A DNA stretch of 14,585 bases from DATGQT01 sp035304085 (GTDB lineage Bacteria; Bacteroidota; Rhodothermia; Rhodothermales; Rubricoccaceae): positions 1 to 14,585 of the forward strand of contig DATGQT010000193.1 in the NCBI GenBank assembly GCA_035304085.1, written 5' to 3'. The notes beneath the pieces were generated by a model that saw nothing but the letters and a program-made list of their open reading frames with translations, did not search any database and had not been told where the DNA came from. Numbering within the stretch: the stretch's first letter is position 1; each line of letters opens with the position of its first letter. Shown piece by piece: positions 7,649-14,372 of the stretch. A program made the position numbers and the translations under genes.

Positions 7649-7877
7649 GCCACGCCTCGATTAGCTGCGGCCGATACGCCCTCACGAGCCGCTCGATCCG
7701 CCGCAGTTCGACGGCGGAGAAGCCGCCGGGGTTCGCTACGGCTACCTGGCCCGGCGGGCTGTCCAGCCAGACCTTCGCCTTCATCCGCTCGCGCTTGACG
7801 TGGACGTGCATGGGCTCGCCCCGGTCACCGGGGTAGATGAGGAAGCGGTAGGGGCCGACTCGGAGGACGACGGGCAC
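7629..7877 (-). CDS. DUF4160 domain protein
   Basis: A small protein of 82 residues when started at the GTG at 7877. This start gives the standard family opening (PVVLRVGPYRFLIY, usually MPTVLRxGPYRFxFY) and lies 2 bases after the stop of the transglycosylase gene. The longer frame from 7961 would overlap that gene by 82 bases and adds unrelated residues. The family signature DRGEPMHVHVKRE with the HVH pair (His24, His26) is intact. The C-terminal part is helical (ELRRIERLVRAYRPQLIEAWHELF). It is usually paired with DUF2442, here overlapping by 20 bases, and proposed as part of a toxin-antitoxin-like module. The HVH pair could bind a metal, but that is inference. Confidence 0.85.
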   Translation of the reverse strand: MPVVLRVGPYRFLIYPGDRGEPMHVHVKRERMKAKVWLDSPPGQVAVANPGGFSAVELRRIERLVRAYRPQLIEAWHELFRD

Positions 7878-7879
7878 GG

Positions 7880-8920
7880 CTACTCGTCCCGAGCTCTCAA
7901 GGTGAGCGCGTACGCGATCAGCGGCTCGTAGATCGAGTTCTCCACGTGCCCCCTGTACCAACCCTCATAGACGTCGAGCCCCTTCGTCAGGTGCCTCTCG
8001 ACCTCCTCCGCTTCCTGGAGCAGCGTCCAGAGGTTGTGCGTGGCCCGCTTGCAGAACCCGTCGACTCCGCTTTCCTTCAAGCCCTCCAGACCGTACCGAC
8101 TACACGCAGGGCACACACAAGCACCAAGCATAGCCCACTCCTCCTCGCTCGGTACGCGCCCCCGCCAGCTCCCGAGGTCTGCTACGGTGCGGTCGCCGCG
8201 GCCGGGGAGCTGCACGATACCCCGCGCCGCGCGATTGCGCCAGCCTGATGAGTCCACCGAGTCCATCCTGAGGAGTGCCGCGAGGTGTAGCGTGGCCGTG
8301 CCGCCGACGCCGAAGAGATGCACTTCCTTCCCCGCAAAGGTCTGCCGTGCCTGATGCAACGCGTCGAGCACGTCGCGGTAGGGGAGCGCCTTCGGTGCGC
8401 GGAGGAGGTTCGGAACGATTCCCCCTATGGCGACCTTCGGCTTTTGCGCGAGGTGCTCGTCTGCTAGCAGTTCCTGGATGTACCTGCGAAGGTGGCGGCC
8501 TACGTGGAAGACCGGCACGACGCCGTTCTCGCGCTGGGCGAGGTTCTCCGCCATCGTCTTCTGCACGCACGCCGCCTGCTCCCCCCGGCTCATCGAGGGC
8601 AGCGGGATGTAGTCCTGAGGCGGGGGGTACCAGTCCGGCTTCGCTGCTCTGACGAAAGCGAGGTACTCGTCGCGGGGCACCTCCCGGCCTTTCCGGTGGA
8701 ACGCGAAGGAGCCGTTGTCCAGGTAGACCCCGATGCCCTCCGGCACGTCCAGGAACGCCCGGAGGCCGACCTCCATCGCCTTCCGCCGCCGTGCTCGGAA
8801 GTGGTCGAAGTCGGCGTAGGAGACCATCACCGCCTGCACCCCCTCGATGTGGTATGCCGACTCGCGGTCCCACACCCGTGGCTTGAGGTTCTTGAGGCTG
8901 AGCCCGACGACGACGTCCAC
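7880..8920 (-). CDS. dpdA: DpdA-type tRNA-guanine-transglycosylase-like enzyme, probably DNA-modifying
   Basis: A 346-residue member of the TGT superfamily, predicted to exchange guanine for a 7-deazaguanine such as preQ0, here probably in DNA. Superfamily landmarks occur in order. LDNGSF (Asp68) replaces the canonical DSGGFQ. PQDYIPLP (Asp103) sits at the second conserved aspartate. VAIGGIVP (163-170) is the substrate-binding GG loop. HLFGVGG (201-207) is followed by DSVDSSGWRNRAARG, whose Asp223 aligns with the nucleophile of FDC-x-PTR. The zinc site is CVCPAC (Cys268, Cys270, Cys273) with His295 in THNLW, as in TGT's CxCxxC...HN. The altered base-pocket motifs and the setting beside herA and nurA argue against a housekeeping tRNA enzyme. 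The start is GTG at 8920, 2 bases after the herA stop, preceded by a G-rich stretch. A divergent tRNA-modifying paralogue remains the main alternative. Confidence 0.85.
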   Translation of the reverse strand: MDVVVGLSLKNLKPRVWDRESAYHIEGVQAVMVSYADFDHFRARRRKAMEVGLRAFLDVPEGIGVYLDNGSFAFHRKGREVPRDEYLAFVRAAKPDWYPPPQDYIPLPSMSRGEQAACVQKTMAENLAQRENGVVPVFHVGRHLRRYIQELLADEHLAQKPKVAIGGIVPNLLRAPKALPYRDVLDALHQARQTFAGKEVHLFGVGGTATLHLAALLRMDSVDSSGWRNRAARGIVQLPGRGDRTVADLGSWRGRVPSEEEWAMLGACVCPACSRYGLEGLKESGVDGFCKRATHNLWTLLQEAEEVERHLTKGLDVYEGWYRGHVENSIYEPLIAYALTLRARDE

Positions 8921-8922
8921 GT

Positions 8923-10791
8923 CTACCCCCGCTGCGCCCGCTGAGCCTGCCGCTGGCGATTCTGGCGGTGCGCCTTACGCGCTTCGACCAAGTCAGCGAA
9001 GGCGTCACCTTCCTCGCGCTCGCCCTCGGACATCGGCTTCTTGATCCGCACCAGCACGGGGAAGTTGATGAACTGGCCCGAGAGGATGGCCTCGCCTACG
9101 TCGAGGTCCGGCAGCATCGCCGCGTCGTCCTCGCCGAGCGACTCCACGACGGTTCGCACGAACCGCTGGTCGGCGGGGTTCACCATCCGCATGATGATGA
9201 ACGAGTTGCACATCGCGAGCGTCGTCTCGTCGAGCCGCGACGGCCGCTGGCTGATGAGGATGAGCCCGACCCCGAACTTCCGCCCCTCCTGCGCGATCTG
9301 CTTCGTGATGGCGATGGCTCCAGCCTCGGCGGTCGTCGCCGCCCGCGCCGGCGTGAAGTTGTGGGCCTCCTCCAGCACGAGGAGCACCGGCAGCGCGAGG
9401 TCACCCTGCACACGCGCCTCGAAGATGCGCCGAGCGACGAGGCTGTAGATGGTCGCCTGGAAGTCGCCCGTGTAGCCGGCGAGCGAGACGACGCTGATCT
9501 GGCCGTCGTCCACGAGCTCCGCCTTGTCAGTGGGGAGGGCGTGGACGGTGCCGCCACCCCGACCGGCGACGCGGCGGTTCACCCGCTCCATGTTGCGGAG
9601 GGCCGCAGCGGCACGGTAGGTCCGCTTCTTGATGCCCTCGAACGTCCGGCGGTCCGTCCCGGTGTACTGGTTGAACCGCCGCCACCCCCAGGCGTCGAGC
9701 TGCGCCTCGTGGGCAGCACGTTGAGGATCATTCTCATCGAGCCGCAGCACGGTCTCCGCGGCTTCTGCCAGCGAAGCCACGAGCCACAGGTCCGGCCGCA
9801 CGCCGAAGTCCCGGAACGTGTCCCCGCGGCCGGTCACCTGGGCGAGCCAACGCACCCGGCCCTGCATCTCGTTGAGGTCGGCGTCATCCGCGTCCTCAGG
9901 CGGGAGGTCCACGCGGGGCTGGTCGGAGGTGTAGAACCGCTGGGCGGCGGCGAAGAGGTCGTCGAACCGCCCCCGCATCGTCTCGGTGAGCTCGTAGCCG
10001 AGCGCGTTGACGATCTGCGCCACGGCCTCGGCGTCCTCCTCGAAGAGGGGGAACTCGGCGTAGTACCGCCGCACCCGTTCCCGGAGCGACGGCACGTCAG
10101 CCAGCCCGGTGTAGTCGCCGTGAGGGTCGAAGATGACGATGGGGTACTCTTTCCGCGCCAGCTCCTCGACCACCCGCCGCGCCGTTACGCTCTTCCCGGC
10201 ACCGGTCATGGCGAGGATGGCGAGGTGCCGCGTCACGATGGCGTGGCCGTCCACGTGCACGTCCACGCCAGGGCGGTTCGAAAGGGTGGCGAGGTCGAGC
10301 GCGCGATTCGCCCTTAGGTCCCCCAGCACCACGCGCTGGAGGTCCTCCGTCCCCGGCCGGTACGCCTGGGTCGCGGGCTGGGGCGGGTAGCGGACATGAT
10401 CGAGCCGCCCACCGCTCCCCTCTAGCGGCTCTGACCCCAGCACCTGGCACACCGCCGTCACCATCTCCCGGCTGAAGGAGAGCACCGTGTCGAGCGGGTT
10501 CGTCCGCGTCTCGGCCAGCTCGTGCCCGCTCTCGACGGGGAAGAGCGGATTGATCCGCTCGATCCGCTGCACCTTCGCCCACAGCCGCATCCGCTCCTCC
10601 TGCCCGTCCTGGTCGGCGGACTGGAGTTCGACGTCCACGGCGATGAGGTCTTGCTCGCGCACGGCCTCGCGCGCGACGGCCAGCCGGAACTCCCGGCTCG
10701 TGCTCTCGCCGACGAGGGTGCCGACGAAGTCGACCCGGGCACGCTGGGCGTCTAGGCCACGGGCGGCGCTTGGTTCTACTCGGGGCTCCAT
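8923..10791 (-). CDS. herA: HerA-like hexameric DNA-translocase ATPase
   Basis: A 622-residue AAA+-like ATPase of the HerA/FtsK group (DUF87), which form hexameric rings that pump double-stranded DNA and usually act with a NurA nuclease. Residues about 18-165 resemble the N-terminal HAS-barrel (FVGTLVGE and the following strands). The Walker A motif is MTGAGKS (195-201), preceded by HLAILA. FDPHGDY (221-227) is the HerA-typical strand after it. Walker B is VLLVLEEAHNF (about 469-478), with paired acidic residues. ISQRPSRLD (513-521) is the sensor/arginine-finger region. A long helical insertion (about 230-430) lies between the Walker motifs. The C-terminus is basic and glutamine/arginine-rich (KAHRQNRQRQAQR), possibly contacting DNA. 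It starts with ATG at 10791, 54 bases after the nurA-like stop, and is followed by the dpdA-type gene after 2 bases. Confidence 0.93.
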   Translation of the reverse strand: MEPRVEPSAARGLDAQRARVDFVGTLVGESTSREFRLAVAREAVREQDLIAVDVELQSADQDGQEERMRLWAKVQRIERINPLFPVESGHELAETRTNPLDTVLSFSREMVTAVCQVLGSEPLEGSGGRLDHVRYPPQPATQAYRPGTEDLQRVVLGDLRANRALDLATLSNRPGVDVHVDGHAIVTRHLAILAMTGAGKSVTARRVVEELARKEYPIVIFDPHGDYTGLADVPSLRERVRRYYAEFPLFEEDAEAVAQIVNALGYELTETMRGRFDDLFAAAQRFYTSDQPRVDLPPEDADDADLNEMQGRVRWLAQVTGRGDTFRDFGVRPDLWLVASLAEAAETVLRLDENDPQRAAHEAQLDAWGWRRFNQYTGTDRRTFEGIKKRTYRAAAALRNMERVNRRVAGRGGGTVHALPTDKAELVDDGQISVVSLAGYTGDFQATIYSLVARRIFEARVQGDLALPVLLVLEEAHNFTPARAATTAEAGAIAITKQIAQEGRKFGVGLILISQRPSRLDETTLAMCNSFIIMRMVNPADQRFVRTVVESLGEDDAAMLPDLDVGEAILSGQFINFPVLVRIKKPMSEGEREEGDAFADLVEARKAHRQNRQRQAQRAQRG

Positions 10792-10845
10792 AGCAGACTC
10801 GTTCGTTCTGTCGCTAAGCTGTAGAAGAGGGGTGTCGCCAGCGCG

Positions 10846-12351
10846 TCAGGCGTCGGGGCGGAAGATCCAGTCCCGGTGCGTCATGTAGATGGCCTGGACG
10901 ATGAGCCGTCGCATCTCGGCGTCGGAGACGTCCCCGCGCTGGAGACTTACGCCGAGGTGGTGGCGGATGAGCTTGGCATAGGCATCGGTCAGCCACGCCG
11001 GCACCTTCGCGTACTTGTCGGCCACGTCGAGGCCGACGGGGAAGCCGTAGCCGGGCAGTAGCGCGCTGTAGAGGCACACGCGCCGCGCCGCCTCTACGAT
11101 CTGGTCATCCCCCAGCTCCTCGAACACCTCCACCCGCACCGGCTTCGTCGTCTCGCTTATGCAGACGTAGCACCCTCGCACCCGGGGGAACCCGAACGGG
11201 CTCGGCGGAGCCAGCACGCTCCAGTCCACGGGCGTCTTGAATGCCTCCCCGTTCACCTCCATGCCCGTCCCCTCCCGGGTCGTGTCGCGTAGCCCGGCAT
11301 ACTTCCCCATCGTCCACGGCTCCGATGCCTCGCCGGGCTGGAGCACCATCGCGAGGAGGAGCGTGTCGGTGTAGCCGAGCCGGTTCAGGAGGGCGTCGGG
11401 TGTTGTGAGGTCGCTCCGCCCGAACATCTCGTTGAAGTAGTGGACTTTGCCTTTCCCGCGAAGGCCCTGGAACACCCGATCAAGCAGCACGCTCCGGCTG
11501 AACTCGCTGAGCGTGCCCCGCTCGACAACGCCCGCGATGATCGGAACGGGGTGCCGGCGCCTAGCCTCCGCAACCAACTGGCGGTAGAGGTAGGCCATCC
11601 ACGCGAGCGGTTCGAACAGTCTCCGCTCGGCTAGCTCGTGCGCTCGCCCCGGCACCATCTGGGGATACATGTCCATCTGTGCCTCGTGAAGGAACCCCTC
11701 CTTCATGGCACGCCCCTGTTTGGCATCCGCCGCGTAGCTCTCCAGGAAGCGGTTTATGTCCCCTTCAGTGAAGGGCGTGTGGCCGGCGTAGTTGCCGACG
11801 AGGTAGACAAGCGGGCCGTGGAACATGAGAACCCGCAGATCCGGCGTCCGCTTCAGCGCCGCTAGGCCCCCGAGCAGTTCGGCCGTGATGCGGACGATGT
11901 CCACGAAGTCCTTCCGTTCCTTGCTGCCCCCTTCGAGGTCGCCGAGGATGACGGGGTAGTAACCGAACTGCTCGCGCTCGGCGAGATTCCGCTCGCCCGT
12001 CTTCACCTGGTAGGAGCCGACGCGCAGCAGGATCGGCACGCGGCTCGCTACCTGCACCTGCCCGATTCCTCCGTCGAGAAACGTGACGACTTCGCCGCGA
12101 AGGTCCTCCCACGAGAGCCCGCGCGCGTCGAACGTCCGGAGCACAGGGGCGCGCCGGCCGGCCTCGGCGAGCCGGGATGCCTGCCGGAGCGCTGCGATGA
12201 ACCGGGCGGTGTTGTGGAAGTAGTTGCCGCGGAGGTTCTCGGCCACCGTGAGTGCGTTCTCCGCCAGCTGGAGGAACACGTGAGGCCGTCGCTGGATCTC
12301 GGCGCTAACGGCCTCCGCCGTCACGTTCCGGTCTCGCCCGTCGGCGTTCAT
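10846..12351 (-). CDS. nurA: NurA-like nuclease
   Basis: A 501-residue protein with a NurA-type nuclease domain. NurA is a manganese-dependent 5'-3' exonuclease/endonuclease that works with HerA. The first metal-binding motif is VTFLDGG with Asp93. Glu158 in RITAELLGG is a candidate second acidic ligand. A third motif region reads LMFHGPL, with His178 where archaeal NurA usually has an aspartate (DGPL/DGSL). Later come PIIAGVVERGTLSEF (about 270-284), a YTDTLLLAMVL strand and the C-terminal GYGFPVGLDVADKYAKV, which fits the GYPxxLxxAD signature. The protein is longer than archaeal NurA (about 330-450), mostly through an N-terminal helical extension of 80 residues. Its ATG overlaps the DUF6884 stop as ATGA. 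Placement directly before herA strongly supports the assignment; catalytic activity is less certain because of the changed residue. Confidence 0.85.
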   Translation of the reverse strand: MNADGRDRNVTAEAVSAEIQRRPHVFLQLAENALTVAENLRGNYFHNTARFIAALRQASRLAEAGRRAPVLRTFDARGLSWEDLRGEVVTFLDGGIGQVQVASRVPILLRVGSYQVKTGERNLAEREQFGYYPVILGDLEGGSKERKDFVDIVRITAELLGGLAALKRTPDLRVLMFHGPLVYLVGNYAGHTPFTEGDINRFLESYAADAKQGRAMKEGFLHEAQMDMYPQMVPGRAHELAERRLFEPLAWMAYLYRQLVAEARRRHPVPIIAGVVERGTLSEFSRSVLLDRVFQGLRGKGKVHYFNEMFGRSDLTTPDALLNRLGYTDTLLLAMVLQPGEASEPWTMGKYAGLRDTTREGTGMEVNGEAFKTPVDWSVLAPPSPFGFPRVRGCYVCISETTKPVRVEVFEELGDDQIVEAARRVCLYSALLPGYGFPVGLDVADKYAKVPAWLTDAYAKLIRHHLGVSLQRGDVSDAEMRRLIVQAIYMTHRDWIFRPDA

Positions 12352-13058
12352 GCGCGGCGCACCTCCACACCCAGTTGCGTGAGAACCTTCAAGGCGTCAT
12401 CGGTGCGGAAGGTAGACACTCGCGCGCCGGTCAACTCGCTCAGCAGCCATTTAGGTGCTACGCGGTAGTCATCTACGGGCACGTACCAACCCGCGAACCG
12501 AGCGGCTCCGGCAGGGTCTCCCGCTGCCCTCTCCCTCGCTAGGCTCAACACGTCCTCTGCGGTGCAGTCGAGCACACGGCCACGGAACACAACGGGCAAC
12601 ACTGAGGTCGAGGCGACCACCTCCGGTGGACTTCCATAGAGCCAGTCGTGGAGCACGGCGAGTTGCCGGCCCATCGAGCCGTCGGCGTAGGTGAGGGGGC
12701 AGCGTAGGTGTCCGCCCACATCCCCCAGCGCCGCTGCATAAGTCTTTCCTGCGCACACCAGCGCCTCGGTGACCCCTTCGCCTGCCAACGCGTCGAGGGT
12801 TGCGGATACCTGAGGCCGAAGCGCTCGAGCGCGTGCTGGCGTCATCCGCCGGTCGTAGCTGGGGATGAGCTGTTCAGCCGGGATCAGCCCGTGCTCCGCT
12901 GAGAGCACCCACACCGCGGGCGTCTCGCCGCCCTCGCGGCGATGCTTCCGCAGGAGGCGGTAGGTCGGCCCGTCGTAGCGCTCCAACGCTGGAAGCAGCC
13001 CGGGATCGGGCCGCTTCCGCTGCGAGCAGCTCAGGAGGAGCAGGCGCTCCCCCTTCAC
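12348..13058 (-). CDS. DUF6884-type protein, possible 7-deazaguanine-modifying enzyme
   Basis: A 236-residue protein that appears to have two parts. The N-terminal part (about 1-145) has the DUF6884 pattern: LLLLSCSQRK with Cys11-Ser12 and Lys15, VLSAEHGLIP with His56-Gly57, SYDRRM with Tyr68-Asp69, and CAGKTYAAAL (102-111). The C-S-x-x-K motif and the S-x-x-G-x-x-P...YD spacing recall the archaeosine amidinotransferase ArcS (PCSxxKPY), which converts preQ0 in tRNA; this similarity is my inference. The C-terminal part (about 185-236) has a W-Y-V...P-K-W-L...L-T-G...F...A...L...LG pattern that reminds me of short terminal domains in restriction-type proteins. The GTG at 13058 overlaps the queD stop as GTGA and gives a natural beta-strand start; the longer frame upstream is arginine-rich shadow. 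A plausible job is to convert or recognise the base made by the neighbouring enzyme. Confidence 0.75.
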   Translation of the reverse strand: MKGERLLLLSCSQRKRPDPGLLPALERYDGPTYRLLRKHRREGGETPAVWVLSAEHGLIPAEQLIPSYDRRMTPARARALRPQVSATLDALAGEGVTEALVCAGKTYAAALGDVGGHLRCPLTYADGSMGRQLAVLHDWLYGSPPEVVASTSVLPVVFRGRVLDCTAEDVLSLARERAAGDPAGAARFAGWYVPVDDYRVAPKWLLSELTGARVSTFRTDDALKVLTQLGVEVRRA

Positions 13059-13561
13059 GGCGTCGCTTCCACGCTGCGCTCCGCCCCGTTGCCTGCCGGA
13101 GCGGTCTCGTGGACGAGCCGCTCCACCTCGGCGTAGCACGTCTCCGTCTCAGCCAGCCGCACCCGCACGCGTCGTACCCCCGCACGGCGGAGCACATCGT
13201 TGCCCTCCGAGCGGAGGTGGTCCGCCACGAATGCGGCGAGGTGTTCCGAGGTCGTGTCGGCAGGGAAGACGAAGTGCTTCCACCCGGTCTGCCGCACGAC
13301 CCCGAGGAGCTCGACGTCGTGCGCCGCCACGAGCGTGGCGTGGTCCCAAACCTCGACGAGCGGGGACACCAGCTTCTTGATCGCCTGGAAGTCGAGCACC
13401 ATCCCGCCATCGTCCACGACGCCCTCGACTTCCACGGTCATGCGGTACGAGTGGCCGTGGAGGTGGGAGCAGGCGCCGTCGTGGTAGGGCAGCCGGTGTG
13501 CGGCTTCCCAGCGGAACCGCTTCGCAACGCGTGCGATTTGGAAGGGGGCAGATGACGACAT
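13055..13561 (-). CDS. queD: QueD-family 6-carboxy-5,6,7,8-tetrahydropterin synthase
   Basis: A 168-residue member of the 6-pyruvoyltetrahydropterin synthase/QueD family. QueD converts dihydroneopterin triphosphate to 6-carboxytetrahydropterin, the first committed step to preQ0 and queuosine. Family marks are FRWEAAHRL with zinc ligand His22; C-x3-HGH (Cys31, His35, His37) giving two more zinc ligands and the catalytic cysteine; GMVLDFQAIK; VWDHATL with the Asp-His pair (73-74); and a late glutamate in LAETETCYAEV (138-140). All key residues are present. I chose ATG 13561; an in-frame ATG at 13594 would add a serine-rich leader of 11 residues. It is the first gene of the operon and overlaps the next by four bases. 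Its presence next to a transglycosylase suggests dedicated precursor supply; FolE, QueE and QueC are not in the window and must come from elsewhere. Confidence 0.93.
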   Translation of the reverse strand: MSSSAPFQIARVAKRFRWEAAHRLPYHDGACSHLHGHSYRMTVEVEGVVDDGGMVLDFQAIKKLVSPLVEVWDHATLVAAHDVELLGVVRQTGWKHFVFPADTTSEHLAAFVADHLRSEGNDVLRRAGVRRVRVRLAETETCYAEVERLVHETAPAGNGAERSVEATP

Positions 13562-13602
13562 GGCGGAGGAAGAGGAAGGTGCATGACCAGGCATCACCGT
13601 AA

Positions 13603-13616
13603 TGTCGCCGGCGACA
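13603..13616. promoter_or_regulatory. Perfect 14-bp palindrome in the divergent intergenic region, candidate operator
   Basis: TGTCGCCGGCGACA reads identically on both strands. It sits nearly at the centre of the 102-base gap between queD (13561, - strand) and the divergent gene at 13664, where an operator controlling one or both promoters would be expected. I see no convincing -35/-10 pairs around it. GC-rich DNA produces such palindromes by chance a few times per window, so the position is the main argument. Confidence 0.35.
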
Positions 13617-13663
13617 CGAGGAAAAGCAATCCGCAGTATCCGCTTCCAAGACGAGACATTCCC

Positions 13664-14278
13664 ATGCACCGGCCCTCCCCCGGCTCCGTCCGCGCCTTCT
13701 GGAGATGGTTTGCCGAGCACGCCGACACCCTACGGGAACCCCTCCCGGAGCCGGCCCTCTACGACCAGCTCTTCGCGCGGCTGCGGTACGTGCATCCCGA
13801 CCTCGTCTGCGAGGTCGGGATCGCCGACGACAGTACGGGCGAACTGCTCCTCTCGGCCGGCGGGATCAAGGCGGCGTTCGGGACCGTGCGGGCGCTGGCC
13901 GAAGCGGCTCCGTCGCTGCCCGGCTGGCGCGTTGTCGCGTTCAAGCCGCGCAGGGGAGCCGAGGCCACTGTCGAGCTGCCCGGCAACCGGCGGGTGCGGA
14001 GCGCCGACGTATGGTTCCGGCTGAGGCCGCATGCCCCCGGCACAGTCGCCCTCGACCTGTACGTGTCCGGCGGGCTCGACCCCGAGGACGAGGGGATGGT
14101 CGCCGCGCTCTTCGTGCTCCTCGACGCGGCGCTCGGGGAGGTGGACGTGGCGACGCGGATCGGTCCCATTACGTGGGACCGTGCATCGGCTTCGCCGGCC
14201 CTGGAAGGGCTGCACCCGTTCCGCGATCTGCCCGAGCGGTTCGATGCAATGGTCCCCTCCAAGAGGGAATCGGGTTGA
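13664..14278 (+). CDS. Conserved-looking protein of unknown function
   Basis: A 204-residue soluble protein. I do not recognise its family with confidence. The ATG at 13664 was chosen because coding-like sequence (MHRPSPGSVRAFWRWFAEH) starts there; the open frame continues upstream to 13583, but that part is of poor coding quality and would overlap the control region of queD. Visible features are a tryptophan-rich N-terminal helix, a YVHPDLVCEVG strand, an LLLSAGGIKAAFGTV stretch, LPGWRVVAFKPRRG, a beta segment (VWFRLRPH...VALDLYVSGG) and a final helix-rich region with ALFVLLDAALGEVDVATRIG. There is no signal peptide, membrane segment or catalytic motif. The alternating strands and compact size suggest a single alpha/beta domain. 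It is transcribed divergently from the modification operon, so shared regulation is possible, but its codon use is like that of the chromosomal genes. Confidence 0.75.
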   Translation: MHRPSPGSVRAFWRWFAEHADTLREPLPEPALYDQLFARLRYVHPDLVCEVGIADDSTGELLLSAGGIKAAFGTVRALAEAAPSLPGWRVVAFKPRRGAEATVELPGNRRVRSADVWFRLRPHAPGTVALDLYVSGGLDPEDEGMVAALFVLLDAALGEVDVATRIGPITWDRASASPALEGLHPFRDLPERFDAMVPSKRESG

Positions 14279-14372
14279 CGCTTCCTATGACCGCCGACGG
14301 GCACAGCGGTGTAACAACGACAGGGCGCGCCCGTCAAAGGCCCCCGAGTCCCCACCGCCACCGCCTGGATTC

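Noticed and set aside
13583..13663. Longer N-terminus for the + strand protein of unknown function
   Set aside because: These 27 codons have poor coding quality, would cover the palindrome and the queD control region, and the sequence becomes protein-like only from the ATG at 13664.
14296..14335. Seven-base inverted repeat (GACGGGC / GCCCGTC) between the unknown gene and the TolC gene
   Set aside because: The stem is short, the loop is 26 bases and no T-tract follows, so it is too weak to call a terminator.
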